Positions 1 to 12,596 of a stretch of 64,000 nucleotides of DNA are shown here, one piece after another (positions within the stretch are counted from its first letter, which is position 1; the number at the start of each line of letters is the position of its first letter). The notes under the pieces are model-generated. The model saw nothing but the letters and a program-made list of their open reading frames with translations. It was not told the DNA's origin and searched no databases. This stretch comes from Sipunculus nudus (taxonomy: Eukaryota > Annelida > Sipuncula > Golfingiida > Sipunculidae). Where the stretch lies: positions 19,093,508 through 19,157,507 of the forward strand of contig CM049313.1 of assembly GCA_026874595.1 (NCBI GenBank), written 5' to 3'. The position numbers were made by a program, and so were the translations under genes.

Positions 1-1640
1 CAAAACAACTACTAGATGAGTTGGGTTGGACACCTGGATCAACTGTGGCTGGGCATTAGCTGCCTCGCTGCCCCAGTGTATGCTTCGCTCAAGCATGCAT
101 AATCTGATGAAAGGTCAACAAGGTCAACATACAGGTGACTGAAGAGGGGCTGGATTAAGCCTGGGTCTGACATGGTCTCATATAAACATTAATAAAAGCT
201 ACAATATTTGGCCAATTTCTTTCAGCTTTCTAAACTACAAAGATGAAATCCTTATGTGTGCATGATATGAAAATTATATCAACAGTGCTCTCAGGAAACA
301 AACGTGCCATGGTCAAAGTTGGGCAAAATTTAAGGTACTAATTTTATATTTATACTAATAACTTATAAAATTTGAAAAATTCAGAACTAATTTTTGGTAT
401 TCAATTGAATCTTGATTAAATAATGTTACATCCCTGACAAAAAATCTCTAGCTTCAGCAATCCTCTTGTTAAGGGAGTAAATATATTTCTTGATTTTTTT
501 AAAAGTGCATTATGTTTGGGCCCATAACTTAAAACAATTATGCAATACTGACATCATTTCTGGCATGTGCATAGCGAATGTATAGAAAAATATGTATATT
601 ATATATGATCAAAGTCAGATCAGTGGTTTTGATATTAGGCAGTCTTACAGTGTAACAATGGGTTTTTTAAATGGAAAAATGAAGTTTTTCATTAATATTT
701 CGAAGGAATTAAGTCATAGTGATAAAATTCTTGGCATTGTAGGGGATTTTGGAGACATCTAACTGTATGCTATATTTAAGGAACTTAGAGCTGAAGCTAG
801 GGAGCTGAGCTCTAGCAAACTGCATAACACTAGCTTGATGTAAACTTGATGTGACATGGTGCTTGAAAACTTGAATAAAATCTACAGTTTTAAATCAACT
901 GATTTCAAATTTTTGGTGTTAACAGACAAAATGCTAACAAAAACATGCTGTGAAAATTAAATCCACAGTACTTACATGAAAAAAACGTGCCATGGTCAAA
1001 CTTGGGCAAAATTTAAGGTACCAATTTTATATTTTTGCCAATATTTAAAAAAATTTAACAGATTTTGATCTAACTGTTGGTATACAATTAAATTTTGATC
1101 AATTATAGTTGTATTACTGAAAAAAATCCCTACCTTTAACACTTTTGGTCTTAAGTGACCAAATATCTTTCCTGATTTTTTTTACAAAGTGCATTATGTT
1201 TGGGCCCATAACTTTTTTAAATTAAATAATACTGATTTAATTTCTGGCATGTACATAGGAACTATATAGAGGAATATTTATGGTAAATATGAAATAAACC
1301 AGATGAGTGGTTTTAATATTAGGCGCAGTCCTGAAGTGTAAAAATAGATTTCTAATAAAAAAATTGAGGTTTTTCCTTAATATCTCGAAGGAACGAAGTC
1401 ATATTGACCCAATTTTCGGCATGGTAGGAGATTTTTGGGACATCTAACTGTATGGCAAATTTCAGAATCGTAGGTCCAATGGTGTCGAAACGTGCCAGTC
1501 TTACGGACGGACATCCGGACAGACGGACGGACGGACGGACACACAGACGGACGGACGACGGACAATGGACCACGACTATAGCTCAGATGACTTATAGTCA
1601 GTTGAGCTAAAAATTATATCTATAGTTTTTGCTGGTAAAT
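1..1640. repeat. Dispersed repeat block, internally duplicated, with (GGAC)n tract and terminal hairpin
   Basis: No gene is visible. The segment at about 301-770 recurs at about 985-1455: both start with AACGTGCCATGGTCAAA and both contain GTGCATTATGTTTGGGCC. The right end holds a GGAC/TCCG-rich tract (about 1504-1562) and then a palindrome, TAGCTCAGATGACTTATAG followed by TCAGTTGAGCTA, ending near 1611. A reverse-orientation relative lies at 19363-19880, and the end hairpin recurs near 32066. The element class is unknown. The reading frames over the GGAC tract are low-complexity artefacts. Confidence 0.6.
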
Positions 1641-2857
1641 GAAAAAAATTCTACATGTAACGGGTCTACCTTAAACTCGTTTAGTTCGCCGACCTTGGTT
1701 CACCGACCGAACTCGTCCGATTCGTTTCCTGAGTTCTCCCTCAGGGATTTGCTTTATTTTTTTCTTATTCTAGGCCAGGGTTCCCCCTTCAGATTTGGTC
1801 TTGTTTAACATAACAATAGAGTAGGTAAGAGCGGGAAATCTAGCCGTGGAGACGGCATTCCGCTCATACTGTTCGTTGTGGCAGCACGCCATTTCAACAT
1901 TTGTCTCTATTGTCTTGTAGGTGAGTTATCATTTTTCATAATGTTAAAGGTTTCTTATTTTTAACTACCTTTATAACTGTCTTTTCTAAAAGGTCTCTAA
2001 ATATATGCTTTGACGTAACTTTTAACATTGACTCAGTTTTGCTCTCGAGCTTAAACGTTACTTTTACTCTCTCCGAAACCCGACTTCAGTTTTGCTAACG
2101 CATAAAATAAAAACATGCGACTATTTTCTTAATGTATTATTTCTTAATGTATTATTTCCGCATGTGTGTTAACACGTTATAATGGATTCCGCTCATACTG
2201 TTCGTTGTGGCAGCACGCCATTTCAACATTTGTCTCTATATTGTCTTGTAGTAAACTTATGCACCACCACTTGGCGTCATTAAGTTTCTTTGTCGAGAGA
2301 GAAAGAGAGACCAACATCTCCCCGAACACTCTTTTACGACCCCGTTGCATACATATTACCTGAATTGCTTTTACGTTACATATAGGTTAAAACTAATAGA
2401 TTTCAAAAATTATTTTCTTTTTTTCAATCCGAAAAGTTCACATTCCCGCTTACAAGTTCGTGTTGCTTTAACGGGGAGCCCTCTGGTGGAGAGTGCTCAA
2501 ACTCTTCCTGATTAGATTGATAACAAACTCTTTACGGAGGAAGTGAAGCCAGTTATGAGGCAGGGTACCAATTTATCCCTCTTTGAAGGGGAAGGTCACA
2601 CGAATGACAGCAGATGGGCGGGGGATTCAGTTGACGAGATCGAGAGATTGGAGTGATCAGTGGCGATTGGTATGTGTAATAGCAGGCGGACAGACCTGTT
2701 TGCTTTTCATATTTTGAAATCAAATGGGGGGAGCCACTATAGAACGCGGGCTTCAGAGGAACATGAAATTGAAAATATAAATAAAACTGCCTTTTTTCAC
2801 TCCCTGTTTTAACTTTTAACTCCTATTTTAAGTATTTGATGTCCCTATTCTCAGTCA
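1641..2857. other. Non-genic stretch with a 65-bp direct duplication
   Basis: I see no coding exon. About 65 bases starting ATTCCGCTCATACTGTTCGT at 1857-1920 are repeated almost exactly at 2186-2251, an offset of 329 bases. Both copies end in TTGTCTTGTAG. This could be a short tandem duplication or the ends of a decayed element. Confidence 0.5.
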
Positions 2858-2864
2858 TATCAAC

Positions 2865-3679
2865 CACAGGCGTTTGAATCCCTATTTATAATAAAGTCTT
2901 CATACATCCAATGTTCTTATGAATACTTCGACAGAATCAGGTCAAACGACCCAATAATAAAACGGTTATACAGTTATCACTTGTTATATGATACAAGGTA
3001 GGCAACTCGGCAAAAACCTTTCGACAGCGGCCATTCCATATTGGTCATCACTTGCCTGTCACTGAAGGCCGCTTCCATCAGGTCTGTTTAAAAAGAGGAG
3101 AATCCGCGGAGAGATGGAGAATTTGCGGATAATTTGTGGAGAATTTTATATGCAATGATAGTTTTAAATACACATTAAAATCACTTAAAATGTCCAACTT
3201 TATTACTCTTAACATATTTGTTCACTGTTATGAACATATGAAAACTCTGCCAATTCTCTGCAAATTTACCATCTTTCCACGGATTCTCCGCATTTAAGAC
3301 GGACCTGCTTCCACCACCATTTGGAATGGACGACGTCGAAATTCAGACATCACAGCAAAAGGTTATACAGGCAGCTTGTATTGGTGGTTGAAAACAATGG
3401 AAGTTGGATGGATTTGATTCTGTAACCTCCGTAGTATTGGACGATCAAATGGATTACGCATAAAAGGAAGATAAACCGAGTATAAGCGGATCGAGAACGT
3501 AATTTCCATCATTATCGCTGGAAATGGTTTTGGACGAGTTACCTACCTTGTGTCATAATACAAGTGATAGCACCGTATGACCGTTTTATTATTGGGTCGT
3601 TTGACCTGATTCCATCGTAGTATTTCTAAGAACATTGGAGATATGAAGACTATTATAAATAGGGATTCAAGCACCTGTG
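2865..3679. mobile_element. Long-TIR (foldback) DNA element, CACAGGCG ends, 7-bp TSD
   Basis: Both ends form a near-perfect inverted repeat of about 145 bases. The left arm starts CACAGGCGTTTGAATCCC and the right arm ends GGGATTCAAGCACCTGTG. TATCAAC lies immediately outside both ends (2858-2864 and 3680-3686) as a 7-bp target-site duplication. There is no transposase, so the element is non-autonomous. The interior was disrupted by a second, nested element at 3080-3306. The same terminal motif, CAGGCG then TTGAAT, marks another element at 50347-50867 whose interior differs. The superfamily is undetermined; a 7-bp duplication is uncommon (P-like or a decayed 8-bp type are options). Confidence 0.8.
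3080..3306. mobile_element. Nested 227-bp TIR element inside the 2865-3679 element
   Basis: The ends are AGGTCTGTTTAAA and TTTAAGACGGACCT, and inverted similarity continues inward for about 75 bases through GGAGAATCCG. The flanks are GCTTCCATC (3071-3079) and GCTTCCACC (3307-3315), a 9-bp duplication with one mismatch. The arrangement shows insertion into an already resident element. No coding content. Confidence 0.7.
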
Positions 3680-3686
3680 TATCAAC

Positions 3687-5606
3687 TATTCTAACATAAA
3701 CTACTACTGAATATATCTGAAGTCACCTTGATCGGAAATCAAACCTATGATCTCTGGAATAGGGGCCCTACAGGCTACTTGGTGAGCCGTGAAGACGAGA
3801 TACCAGCAAGGGTGATTTTTGTTCATTTATATCTACGATTGAAGCCATCTATTGCGAAAATGGGGAACCACTTACTATTTGAACAGGGGATTTTTAACTG
3901 TTCAAAGGGGGAACCCAGGTTCCCTGGACCCCTCCTCCTCTAATATAATAGACTCCAGTTATGAGCAAAATGAAATTCAGGAATTTCTCAGAAAACAAGA
4001 TGTATCGGCCTCTGTCAGGAAACAATTTATGCGACACCTGTTGTGCATAGGATACCGACGTAGGCTGTAGCCTGGTTTCTATAGTTCTGCCAAATGGGGG
4101 AATTGTAATCAGGTTTTTTTTTAGTTATTTCAACAGAGCAAACAAGAGGTGTTCAGACATCTTGTAGTTGTACTTATCGAAGTGAAGGAGTTTTTCCACA
4201 GGCACAGATGAAATAGAACCTACAACACAGCAGTTTAAGGTTTATAACACCGAATTCTGGCCGAAAGGTCTGTCCTAATTTGAATGGTTGTTATTACTAA
4301 GCCAAAACATAAACTGCCAGTCTATTAGTTGAACATAATATTCTAAGAGCTTCAACGACCACGGCAGGTATGCTCAAAAGATTTCCCCTTAATCATTATG
4401 TTGATTAACACATTCGCTGCCAATGACGTGTATACCAGGCATTTATTATGATTCCCCCAGTGCGAAGCACGGATATAAACATCATTTATTGATCAGCAAT
4501 TTTCAGCAGGAATTCTCATAAATTTATCAGTAAATTCTTTGCAGATGAGTAGTAGTCCATTCATAAAATAGTCTCGCAGTATGAAAATGAATTATTTGTA
4601 ATTTACCAGTGCACTGCATCATTCAAAAGCAGGAAAGATGTGTAGATGATGACAAAATTGACATGACTTCGTTCCTTTGCTGTGAAATAACTTCATTACG
4701 CACTTCAGTTTGAAGTTGATTCCTAGTAAGAAAACTTCTTTGAATTAAATTTAATGGAGCATCGTAAAAAAATGTAGCTAATTATATATTAGAGCATGTT
4801 TTGGCCACTTTTGGGGCAGACTCAGTGGGGAGACTGGGGTGTTAAAAAGAACGAACCTTAGGTGTGAACTCGAGATAGCGAGTCATGAGTTCCTCCAGAT
4901 TTATTGCCTCGCGAGGACAGCGTATTGAGCAATCAGCAAAAAAGGGCGCGTGCCACTTGAGTGACACACAGACCACAAACAAGTGCTCATAGATTGAAAA
5001 CTGGAATAATCTCTGTCATTCTGTTACGGGAATAGGCCTATGAAACGCTGATCTCCGGTAGGCACAATCCCCACCATGCTTCACCATAGGCAGACCTGAC
5101 TAATGACTTTTAGACAATCCCTTATCCCTATCCCTGGTATTATATCCTAAAACCTAAAATAGTGCCTCAAACTTGGTCATATTAGGTTACATTCTCAGTT
5201 GCAATTTTCGTATAACTGCCGGGTTTGTGTGACAGTTAAGTGACGAGGTCAATTGCGTTAAGCATGTCGGTCTATGGCTGTGTTTGAAAAGTACAGTAGT
5301 AATATAAAATGATTACATTTTAATAATTAAATTGATTGGTAGAATAGCTGTGTTTGTTATAAAAGTGTAAAAATGTATGTTTGAGCACTAAAACTACAAG
5401 TTTGTAAAAAAAAAAAAAAACGAAGCCGCAGAGGTTCGAACATATGTGGTAAGCCATGTTGCACATGTGGACTACCTGTTTTACTCACTGAATCATTCTG
5501 CCTCTTTTGCCGATAATGTGTTTATAGTAATATTATAAAAATGTACAAATCGCGCATGCCCGAAGTTATAGTACCAGTATAAAATTATTTTGGTTAGACA
5601 TATAGG
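3687..5606. other. Intergenic, nothing recognised
   Basis: AT-rich DNA with only short open frames that lack splice context or recognisable motifs. A short poly-A run lies near 5406. I see no RNA gene or delimitable element. Confidence 0.4.
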
Positions 5607-7982
5607 CCTATATGCAGACATGGGGAAATAGTAATAAGTAATAGTAATAGTAATAGACTATTACAGCTTTTTCCATGTAATAGTAATAATAATAGTAATA
5701 GACTCAAAAATTTTAGCTGTAATAGTAATAGTAATAGAAACAGAAGGCAAAGTAATAGAGTAATACATATTACTTTCTATTACTTCCTGTGAGCCCCTTG
5801 ATCATGAAGCATATCAGCAAATAATGCTGAACACACTCAATTCTTGTCCAGGAATTGCCCAGGAAGTGCCTATTGTTGAGTCAAGCATGGGCCAGCTGCC
5901 ACACTGCTGGTGACCACTGGTGCTAATTACATAAGAGTACTGGACAGAGCAGGTCACAGCCAAATAGGTAAGGCCATCCTTAAAAATTTCTGTGTTGGGG
6001 CTAACATTGGTCCAAAAAAAGTCATCAGGTAGGGAGGAAAAAAACATTTTTTTTAAAGGAGGATCTGGAGTTAACTACACCTTTTTTTACCGGATATTAG
6101 CATATGCGAGGTTTATGTCACATTACATACCCGTACTCCATTCATTCCTTGCCTCGATACCATTGAAACATGCACAACAAGGTATCTCTGAACAGATTTT
6201 GTGTTTTATTACAGGCTTAAAATCCTGTTCTTGGGTTTAAAATGTTTTAGTACATGCTTTGAACATGTACATGTCAAACATTCACGTATTTGAAAAGTTA
6301 TCAAGTACTTTTCCAATAATGGTCAAGCATGTTATCATGGAAGCATTATAACTGATGTATATCCCATTGCACAGGTTCGCATTAGGCCTGTAAGCCTTGT
6401 TCTGGATCTCACATGAATTTGCAGACAATTTTATTTTGTGTTGTATGCGAGTGCCAGAATTGTAGGAAAGAGAGCAGTTTGAGATTTCCTTTGCAAGTGA
6501 AGAGGTATAATTAAGAAGGACGGTAATAAATGAACTCTTTAGTAATAGTCAATGCCTAATAAGGTAGTAGAATATATAAAATGTTTATATAAATATATGT
6601 AAAACTGTACTTTTTGAAAGATGAAACCATAAATTGGATGTGGGTACCCTGATTAGGAATTTTATTTCTTCGGTGTTGATGTATATACAAACAAAATCTT
6701 GGTCAAGTTGGAAGATGGGTGACCTTGACTTATTTCTCGACGTTTTAGAGCGAATTATAGAAAATAACCAGCGTGTGTTAACATTTACCATGTGAGGGGG
6801 ATATCTCCAAAAGTATTCAACACAAAAATTTCATTTCTTTGGTGCTGATACATATCAACAAAATCTCGGTCAAGTTCCAAGATGGATGACCCAAGGTCAC
6901 AGAGCTTATAATAGAAAAAAACTTAGGAGCTTATTTCTAAGGAACCACTGGATGGATTGTTTTGGAATATGGAATGGTCATTGGCCTTGATGATCTCGTA
7001 AGTGCTGCATGACTCACAAAGACTGGGGCCAGACTTACAAAGTTCATACCTCTCTAGTTCCAATTCACAACTTGAACAAAAGACATAGGTACAGATATAC
7101 ATCCATGTGAGAACAAATATGACATGAATACTTGTTACTGTTACCACCCATAAATACTGCTCTTTTGGCTGAGGGCTTTTGTCAGCTTTTGCTGATATTC
7201 TAGTATTTTTCTGTAATTAATGACTGAGCGAGCAATGTTGATCTCTATCTCGTCTACGTCTAAACAAGAAATGCCGTACGGTCAGGAAATATCTGTTTAT
7301 TATAAAAGCTATTTATAAAATGAAATAAATTTACAAAGGCAGTTAAAAAGAAACACAACCAGAAAAAAGACAGTCGCTTATATGTTATGCCTGTTCTGAT
7401 CAGCTGTGGCCGGTAGAAACGATGCGTCAGACACCTCGCAAAACCCTGTCATGATCGCCACAGAACTGACGAAATCACGCAATTCTTGTAATACCAAACA
7501 TCTGATTTGTGGAGATCGTGCGTTACACATCGTCAGTTGCAGATTCCATTAAATAGGCCCGCGTCATTTGCTTGATATAGGCCTACTCACGGTGCCACCG
7601 TGAGTGTTGCTGAAAAATTATAACCAGCGTAAGCGACACGATGTCAGTGAACATTTTCCCGCCAAAATAGTGATGAATGAAGTCATATGGGGTGAACTTT
7701 TACTACGGACCTCTTATTGGCTCTCTGGCTTTAACGCGTGACCGCTCCGCCAATCACAAGAACGTTTGCGTGGGCCAGGCACGTGTTTATGCAAATCAAC
7801 GTGTCACATGGTTTAAATGCCAACATTGGTCAGTTGACAGTATGAATGTCGAGAGAACTTTCATTTAATCAGTTAATGCGACAGCGGTAAGCTTCCGCTT
7901 TATTTGAAATCAAATAAGAAACATTTCTAATTGCTCAATAATTTTTTCAGCCTGTTTCGCCAGAACAACGAAATTTGATGGC

Positions 7983-8325
7983 GGTTTCCCGGCAGTTTTT
8001 CTACTCTCGCGCACGAGTGTAGCGATCGTTCCACGTGTATATATATATAGGCACAACCTGACTAATTGTTAGGGCTCAAATTAGACGATCGGCGACGTTG
8101 GGTAATACCTTTCATGAATCATTATAGAAATTAAGTGCATCTAAAAATGTAATAGAAAGACTATTTTTCTAGCACATGAAGGCAGATTTTTACGGGCCCA
8201 GGTGCTTGCGGCAGATCATATAAAAATATTAATTTGCAGATATGTCAAAAAAAAATTCCAGCCGCAGCCAAAAATCACGACCGGCCGGGTTAGCCCCAAC
8301 ACAGAACTTTTTAAGGATGGCCTAA
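7983..8325 (-). repeat. Dispersed repeat, shared with 25271-25588
   Basis: Read on the minus strand, this starts TTAGGCCATCCTTAAAAAG, passes GGGGCTAACCCGGCCGGTCG and continues for about 340 bases to the GCCGGGAAACC region. It matches 25271-25588 in the other hAT-type element. A fragment of the same start (about 37 bases) lies at 5969-6005 in the opposite orientation, so the two enclose a 2.3-kb interval inside the hAT element. There is no conserved reading frame, so it is probably a non-coding or promoter part of a transposon family. Confidence 0.65.
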
Positions 8326-9664
8326 CCTGGCACAATCTGACCTTTGATTAGTAAACCATGGATAAACAGAGGAATGTTTGATGTTATGAGACAGATAAAT
8401 TGTGTATTATTATATTGACATGTACATCTTATCTCACATCCATCAATCCATATGCATATTCTGAAATGTACCTAGATTTATTTTCACAAGCCAGTTTGCA
8501 TTTTAATCATACAGATTGCAATAACACACATTTAAGAAAAATAGAATATGGAACCAGATGTAGTTGCAGTGCAGACCCAAAATGTTCATGATAAGCTTAT
8601 GGTGTTTTCACTACCCATAATGTATGGAAGCCTACAATGCTATATACACTCATACCAGTACTACAGTCACTTTGATAAAGTCATACTGCAGGCACATGTA
8701 TTATCTATTTAATTTATATAAATATTCTTTTAAAATAATTCTGTTATTTCATAGTACCAATTTTGCAGACCTTCATTCAGTATCTAAAATTATGTTAATT
8801 TATATTTTGAAAATTAAATGAACAATTTTTTTTTTAAGATATTAATTTATTTGATTATATAATATGAGAATATAAGTAACTGTTAATATTTTATTATTTA
8901 ATATCTGAAATTTTGATATCAAATAATTAGATCCTGTTATGTACAAAATTAAAAGTATAAGATTGTTGAATACCAAATTAATTGTGAAAGTGATATAAAT
9001 AATATTTTATTTGTTTTGTAAAATTGATTTAAATTTAAATCACTCTCCATATTCCTAAATTATCCTATGCTGGTTTTGCTGCAATGAAGAAGGGCATTCC
9101 TAAAGAATAAAAGCCATGCATGCTACCATTATTGTAAAGTTTACCACCTCTCTGTTCACTCTCAAGATGTACTATGTGATAAAATAAAACATGGCATCAT
9201 ATCCAAATGAACATATATACACTTAAGAAGATGGGGTACTTTTGTCTCCAGTTTAGAATCTGTCCAGAATCTTGATGTAAACAGTAGAAACAGGACACAG
9301 CCCTACCAAAATTCCTCTCCTGATACATACATAAAGGACTAAATTGTCAGCTTTGATACTAAATATTAATATGACATAATCATGAATAATTCCTTTGGAG
9401 ACCATTTTTAGTTACACTGAAAACTTTATTTATTAATTATGCGAAAGAAGATTAAATCTTAACAGAAGTATGTACTATAAAATAAATTTATGTGAAATAT
9501 ATATGAAAATAATAAAAAATGTACAAGTATGCATATAATTATAAATCAATATTTTACATATGCCAGGTCTTTACAATGGGTTGCTTTTAAATTACATGTT
9601 TTCAAGAGTTCATACAATTATCTTATAATTTCGACTTGAAACGCCCCAATAATCATTGAGGTTT

Positions 9665-9667
<3 letters not shown>

Positions 9668-9713
<46 letters not shown>
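9668..9713. repeat. (TA)n microsatellite
   Basis: Uninterrupted alternating TA over about 45 bases, inside the hAT element. Confidence 0.95.
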
Positions 9714-9716
<3 letters not shown>

Positions 9717-9917
9717 AGAATTAAAGAAGCTGAAATAATTAAGATCTCCAGTATCATTAGGCTTATTGTTAATGACAGACACAGTATAAGAAAATTGTGT
9801 AGGTAACTGGATGATATAGGTGCTTCTAATATTAATATATAATATAAAAATGTGATTGCAGTGCTAGTTTATAGCACTCATGGCTGCGCAAAGTCTAGAA
9901 TCCTCCCATCAGTTTAT

Positions 9918-10055
9918 GTAATAGTAATAGTAATAGATACCCCAGTAATAGTAATAGTAATAGTAATAGTAATAGAAGATAAAATGTGGTAATAGTAATA
10001 GTAATAGTAATATCAGAAATTGAAAGTAATAGTAATAGTAATAGTAATAGAACAA
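9918..10055. repeat. (TAATAG)n array, right subterminal region of hAT element
   Basis: Runs of TAATAG units broken by short unique spacers, just inside the right inverted repeat. The mirror region at the left end (about 5623-5770) has the same unit in the same strand sense. Confidence 0.85.
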
Positions 10056-10084
10056 CTGTAATAGACCCCATGTCTGCCTATATG

Positions 10085-11289
10085 ACAGTGCCTCTCAGTC
10101 ATTTCACTCTTTCAAGTTCAGCATTCGCGCCAACATGTACCTTTTCATTTAGTTCATCATTTACAATAGTTATAGATTTTTATTTGAATCATTTGTTAGC
10201 TTTATGCCGGTGTCAACGTAGATGCTATGTGACCAGGATTGCCGGAGCCATGCTGTGACTGCTATCGGTCATTTGGCTCAGTGCCAAAATTCACACCTCC
10301 ACCTAGTAATTTTGTCTCTGAGTTATTCAAAGTCACACGTTTACCTTTAATACATCAGGTAATTAGCACCTAGTCTTGATACCACTGCAGCTCTTTGGGC
10401 TGCTGGGGTTGCTGTGTATGGCCCTGGCACTGGGGGGTGAACATGGACTTGGCAGCAAATATGTTTACATTTAAACCCTTACTCAACTTTAGCAGGTCAA
10501 AGTGACTTGACCAAGTGGAATATTGGATGTGGGATGATGGGCCAATGTCACAGTCTTTCAGGCAGTAGAGAACTAGTGAAGGGCCCTTCTGGCCCTGATT
10601 CCCAAGGACAGCCCACTGTATCATAGGGATGGCCTATTAATGGGTCAGTCCACTTATAGTTAAGAGGTGTGGTAGGTAGATCTGACGTAGTACAGTGGTA
10701 TGGTATAGGCTGATAAAAATAGGCAATAATGCCAATATTCATGATAGGGGTTGCTATTAGTATCATTCATAGACGCAGTATTCATCTCTATACAGAGACA
10801 GAGAGCACTGCATGCTTTCTAGTGGTGCCCTGCCTGGTTTTACTAAATGTCCCTCCTTTGGCCACATAACCCAACATAATCTGGCTAGCAAACCCTGAAC
10901 TATGACACCTTACTTGTTTTCTTGCTCAAATAAAAAAAAGAAACATATTATCCAGGTGCAAAGTTGAGAAGCTATGGCAGCAAGTTTTTACCATGCCTGC
11001 TGCAATGAAAACATGATGCACGGGTATCAAACTAATGGGGCCTTACTTTAGCTACATAATTTCCAGTTGAATCCTAGCTTCGGCCTGGCAACATCAGCCA
11101 TTATGTTTCAGCTGAGAGATGTATGGTTGATGTAATGCATGGTTATCACTCAAAATAAAATAGGGAATACCCATGGGTCTAAGAGAGTTATGTGGAATTA
11201 TAAGTGGAGTAGAGGGAAATGTCCTAAGTTTTACCCATGTATTACCCAGGATTCCTTGGTTTTACCCCTCATTACTATTGATTAGACTG
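10085..11289. other. Intergenic, nothing recognised
   Basis: Unique-looking DNA with no exon signature or delimitable repeat. The short open frames at 10370-10766 have no recognisable content. Confidence 0.35.
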
Positions 11290-11297
11290 ATGTGCAG

Positions 11298-12035
11298 TAG
11301 GGCTTGATATTGCCTACAGTTTTAGTATTGCAATATTTTGCAATATGTGGAAGCAAATGCGAACCGCATCACAATGGTTTTTATTTGGATCATTTTATAG
11401 AAAATTTATAGGTATAAAGGTATTCTCTTGTATATACAATACATTACTTATTGTTGACTGAACTCAAAGTAGAATTTAAAATATGTTTTTAATGTTTCAG
11501 TTTGCCTTACATGAGCAAATAACTTATCAATAAGAGCTTTCTGGACTGTTTCGAATTGAGAACAATACATGGCGTACACAATCACAGTGGTGTACCTCAT
11601 CATAAGGCTGATGTCCATGATCAGTAATACTGTTCAATTGACACATGATCTTCCTGCAGTTATACAGGATGTAAAGATGGAATATTAATATAAAATTATC
11701 AATTGTTATTTTGACAGTGTTTGGCACTTCTTTTTTTTTCTTTGGCACTTTTTTCTTTTTAGGGACCAATAAATCATCGAGTAGAAAATAAAATTCCTTG
11801 GAACTGACTTTTAATCATATGGTTATGAAGTCTACTTGAAAATTTCCAGATAGTTTTTAATTTGCCTGAGGAGTGTTTATAAACACGTTTGTGGCTTTCA
11901 CTTTCAACCTTTCATGAAACACAACCCATTTCGATGTCAGAATGTGTAATAGAAAACTTGTTTTTATGATAAGCAATATGGGAATCACGGTATTGCAGTA
12001 TATTGATATAATATTGATAATATTGCACAGCCCTA
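11298..12035. mobile_element. Non-autonomous hAT element, 738 bp, perfect 8-bp TSD ATGTGCAG
   Basis: The left end is TAGGGCTTGATATTG and the right end, reverse-complemented, is TAGGGCTGTGCAATATT. ATGTGCAG flanks both sides exactly (11290-11297 and 12036-12043). TAGGGCTG-type ends with 8-bp duplications are typical of hAT MITEs. The interior is AT-rich and non-coding. Confidence 0.85.
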
Positions 12036-12043
12036 ATGTGCAG

Positions 12044-12596
12044 TGCACAGCCAAATGTGAATTGAAGTGTCAGTCACTTCTTTGAGACCTGTTGGTTTGA
12101 TGTCAGAGGCACTTGGCTTGCTACCAATATTGAAAAAAATGTGTGTATTACTTCTCCTTACAATCAGAAAAAAACTAGGCTTGGGTCATGCTTGATAAAA
12201 ATAAATAAACATGGAGAAAAAGCTTGGTAAATAAACTAGGCCAGATCTATGGGAAAACCTCGGTAAATATTGTTAACTCAGGTTTTTCCACTTGGTTTGG
12301 TAAAATAGGTTTTACCCTTAGTCGAATATGATCCCCACATTATAGTGATTGTACAATCAACAATGGTTAATGTAGACCTGTTTGAGCTGGATGCTGCTTC
12401 ATTGAATGTATTGTACTGATAATTCTCTCTCCCCAAATTCAAGGGGGGGGGGGGATCTGTTTTCATTTAAAAAAACAATAGGACTCTTGTAGTTCCATTT
12501 GACAACAAACATGAAGCAGCCTCATGTGGACTAGTCTCACCTACTCTCGTACCAGAGCAAAGACCTGTTATATAATCCTCCTTTTTCTGATTTCAG
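12044..12596. other. Upstream flank or intron before the C15orf61-like exon
   Basis: No coding signal. A poly-G run lies near 12444. The stretch ends in a plausible 3' splice site, CTTTTTCTGATTTCAG, at 12581-12596, so it may be the end of an intron whose 5' part is not identifiable here. Confidence 0.4.

Larger units (their letters stand above)
5615..10076. mobile_element. hAT-type DNA transposon, 4.46 kb, perfect 8-bp TSD CCTATATG
   Basis: The terminal inverted repeat CAGACATGGGG is perfect over 11 bases at both ends. It is flanked by an exact 8-bp duplication, CCTATATG (5607-5614 and 10077-10084). CAG-type ends with an 8-bp duplication are diagnostic of the hAT superfamily. Both subterminal regions are dense in TAATAG units (about 5623-5770 and 9918-10055), possibly transposase-binding arrays. 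I find no transposase; one short open stretch at 5790-5909 is not recognisable. The interior carries a second repeat family in inverted arrangement (5969-6005 and 7983-8325). Non-autonomous, with nested insertions likely. Confidence 0.85.

Noticed and set aside
1352-1573. Minus-strand frames with RLCVRPSVRLSGCPSVRL
   Set aside because: Translation of the GGAC/TCCG tandem tract; repeat artefact.
5814-6047. Frame reading EPLDHEAYQQIMLNTLNSCP on the plus strand (5790-5909) as a hAT transposase remnant
   Set aside because: Only 40 codons, no recognisable hAT motif, no splice context.
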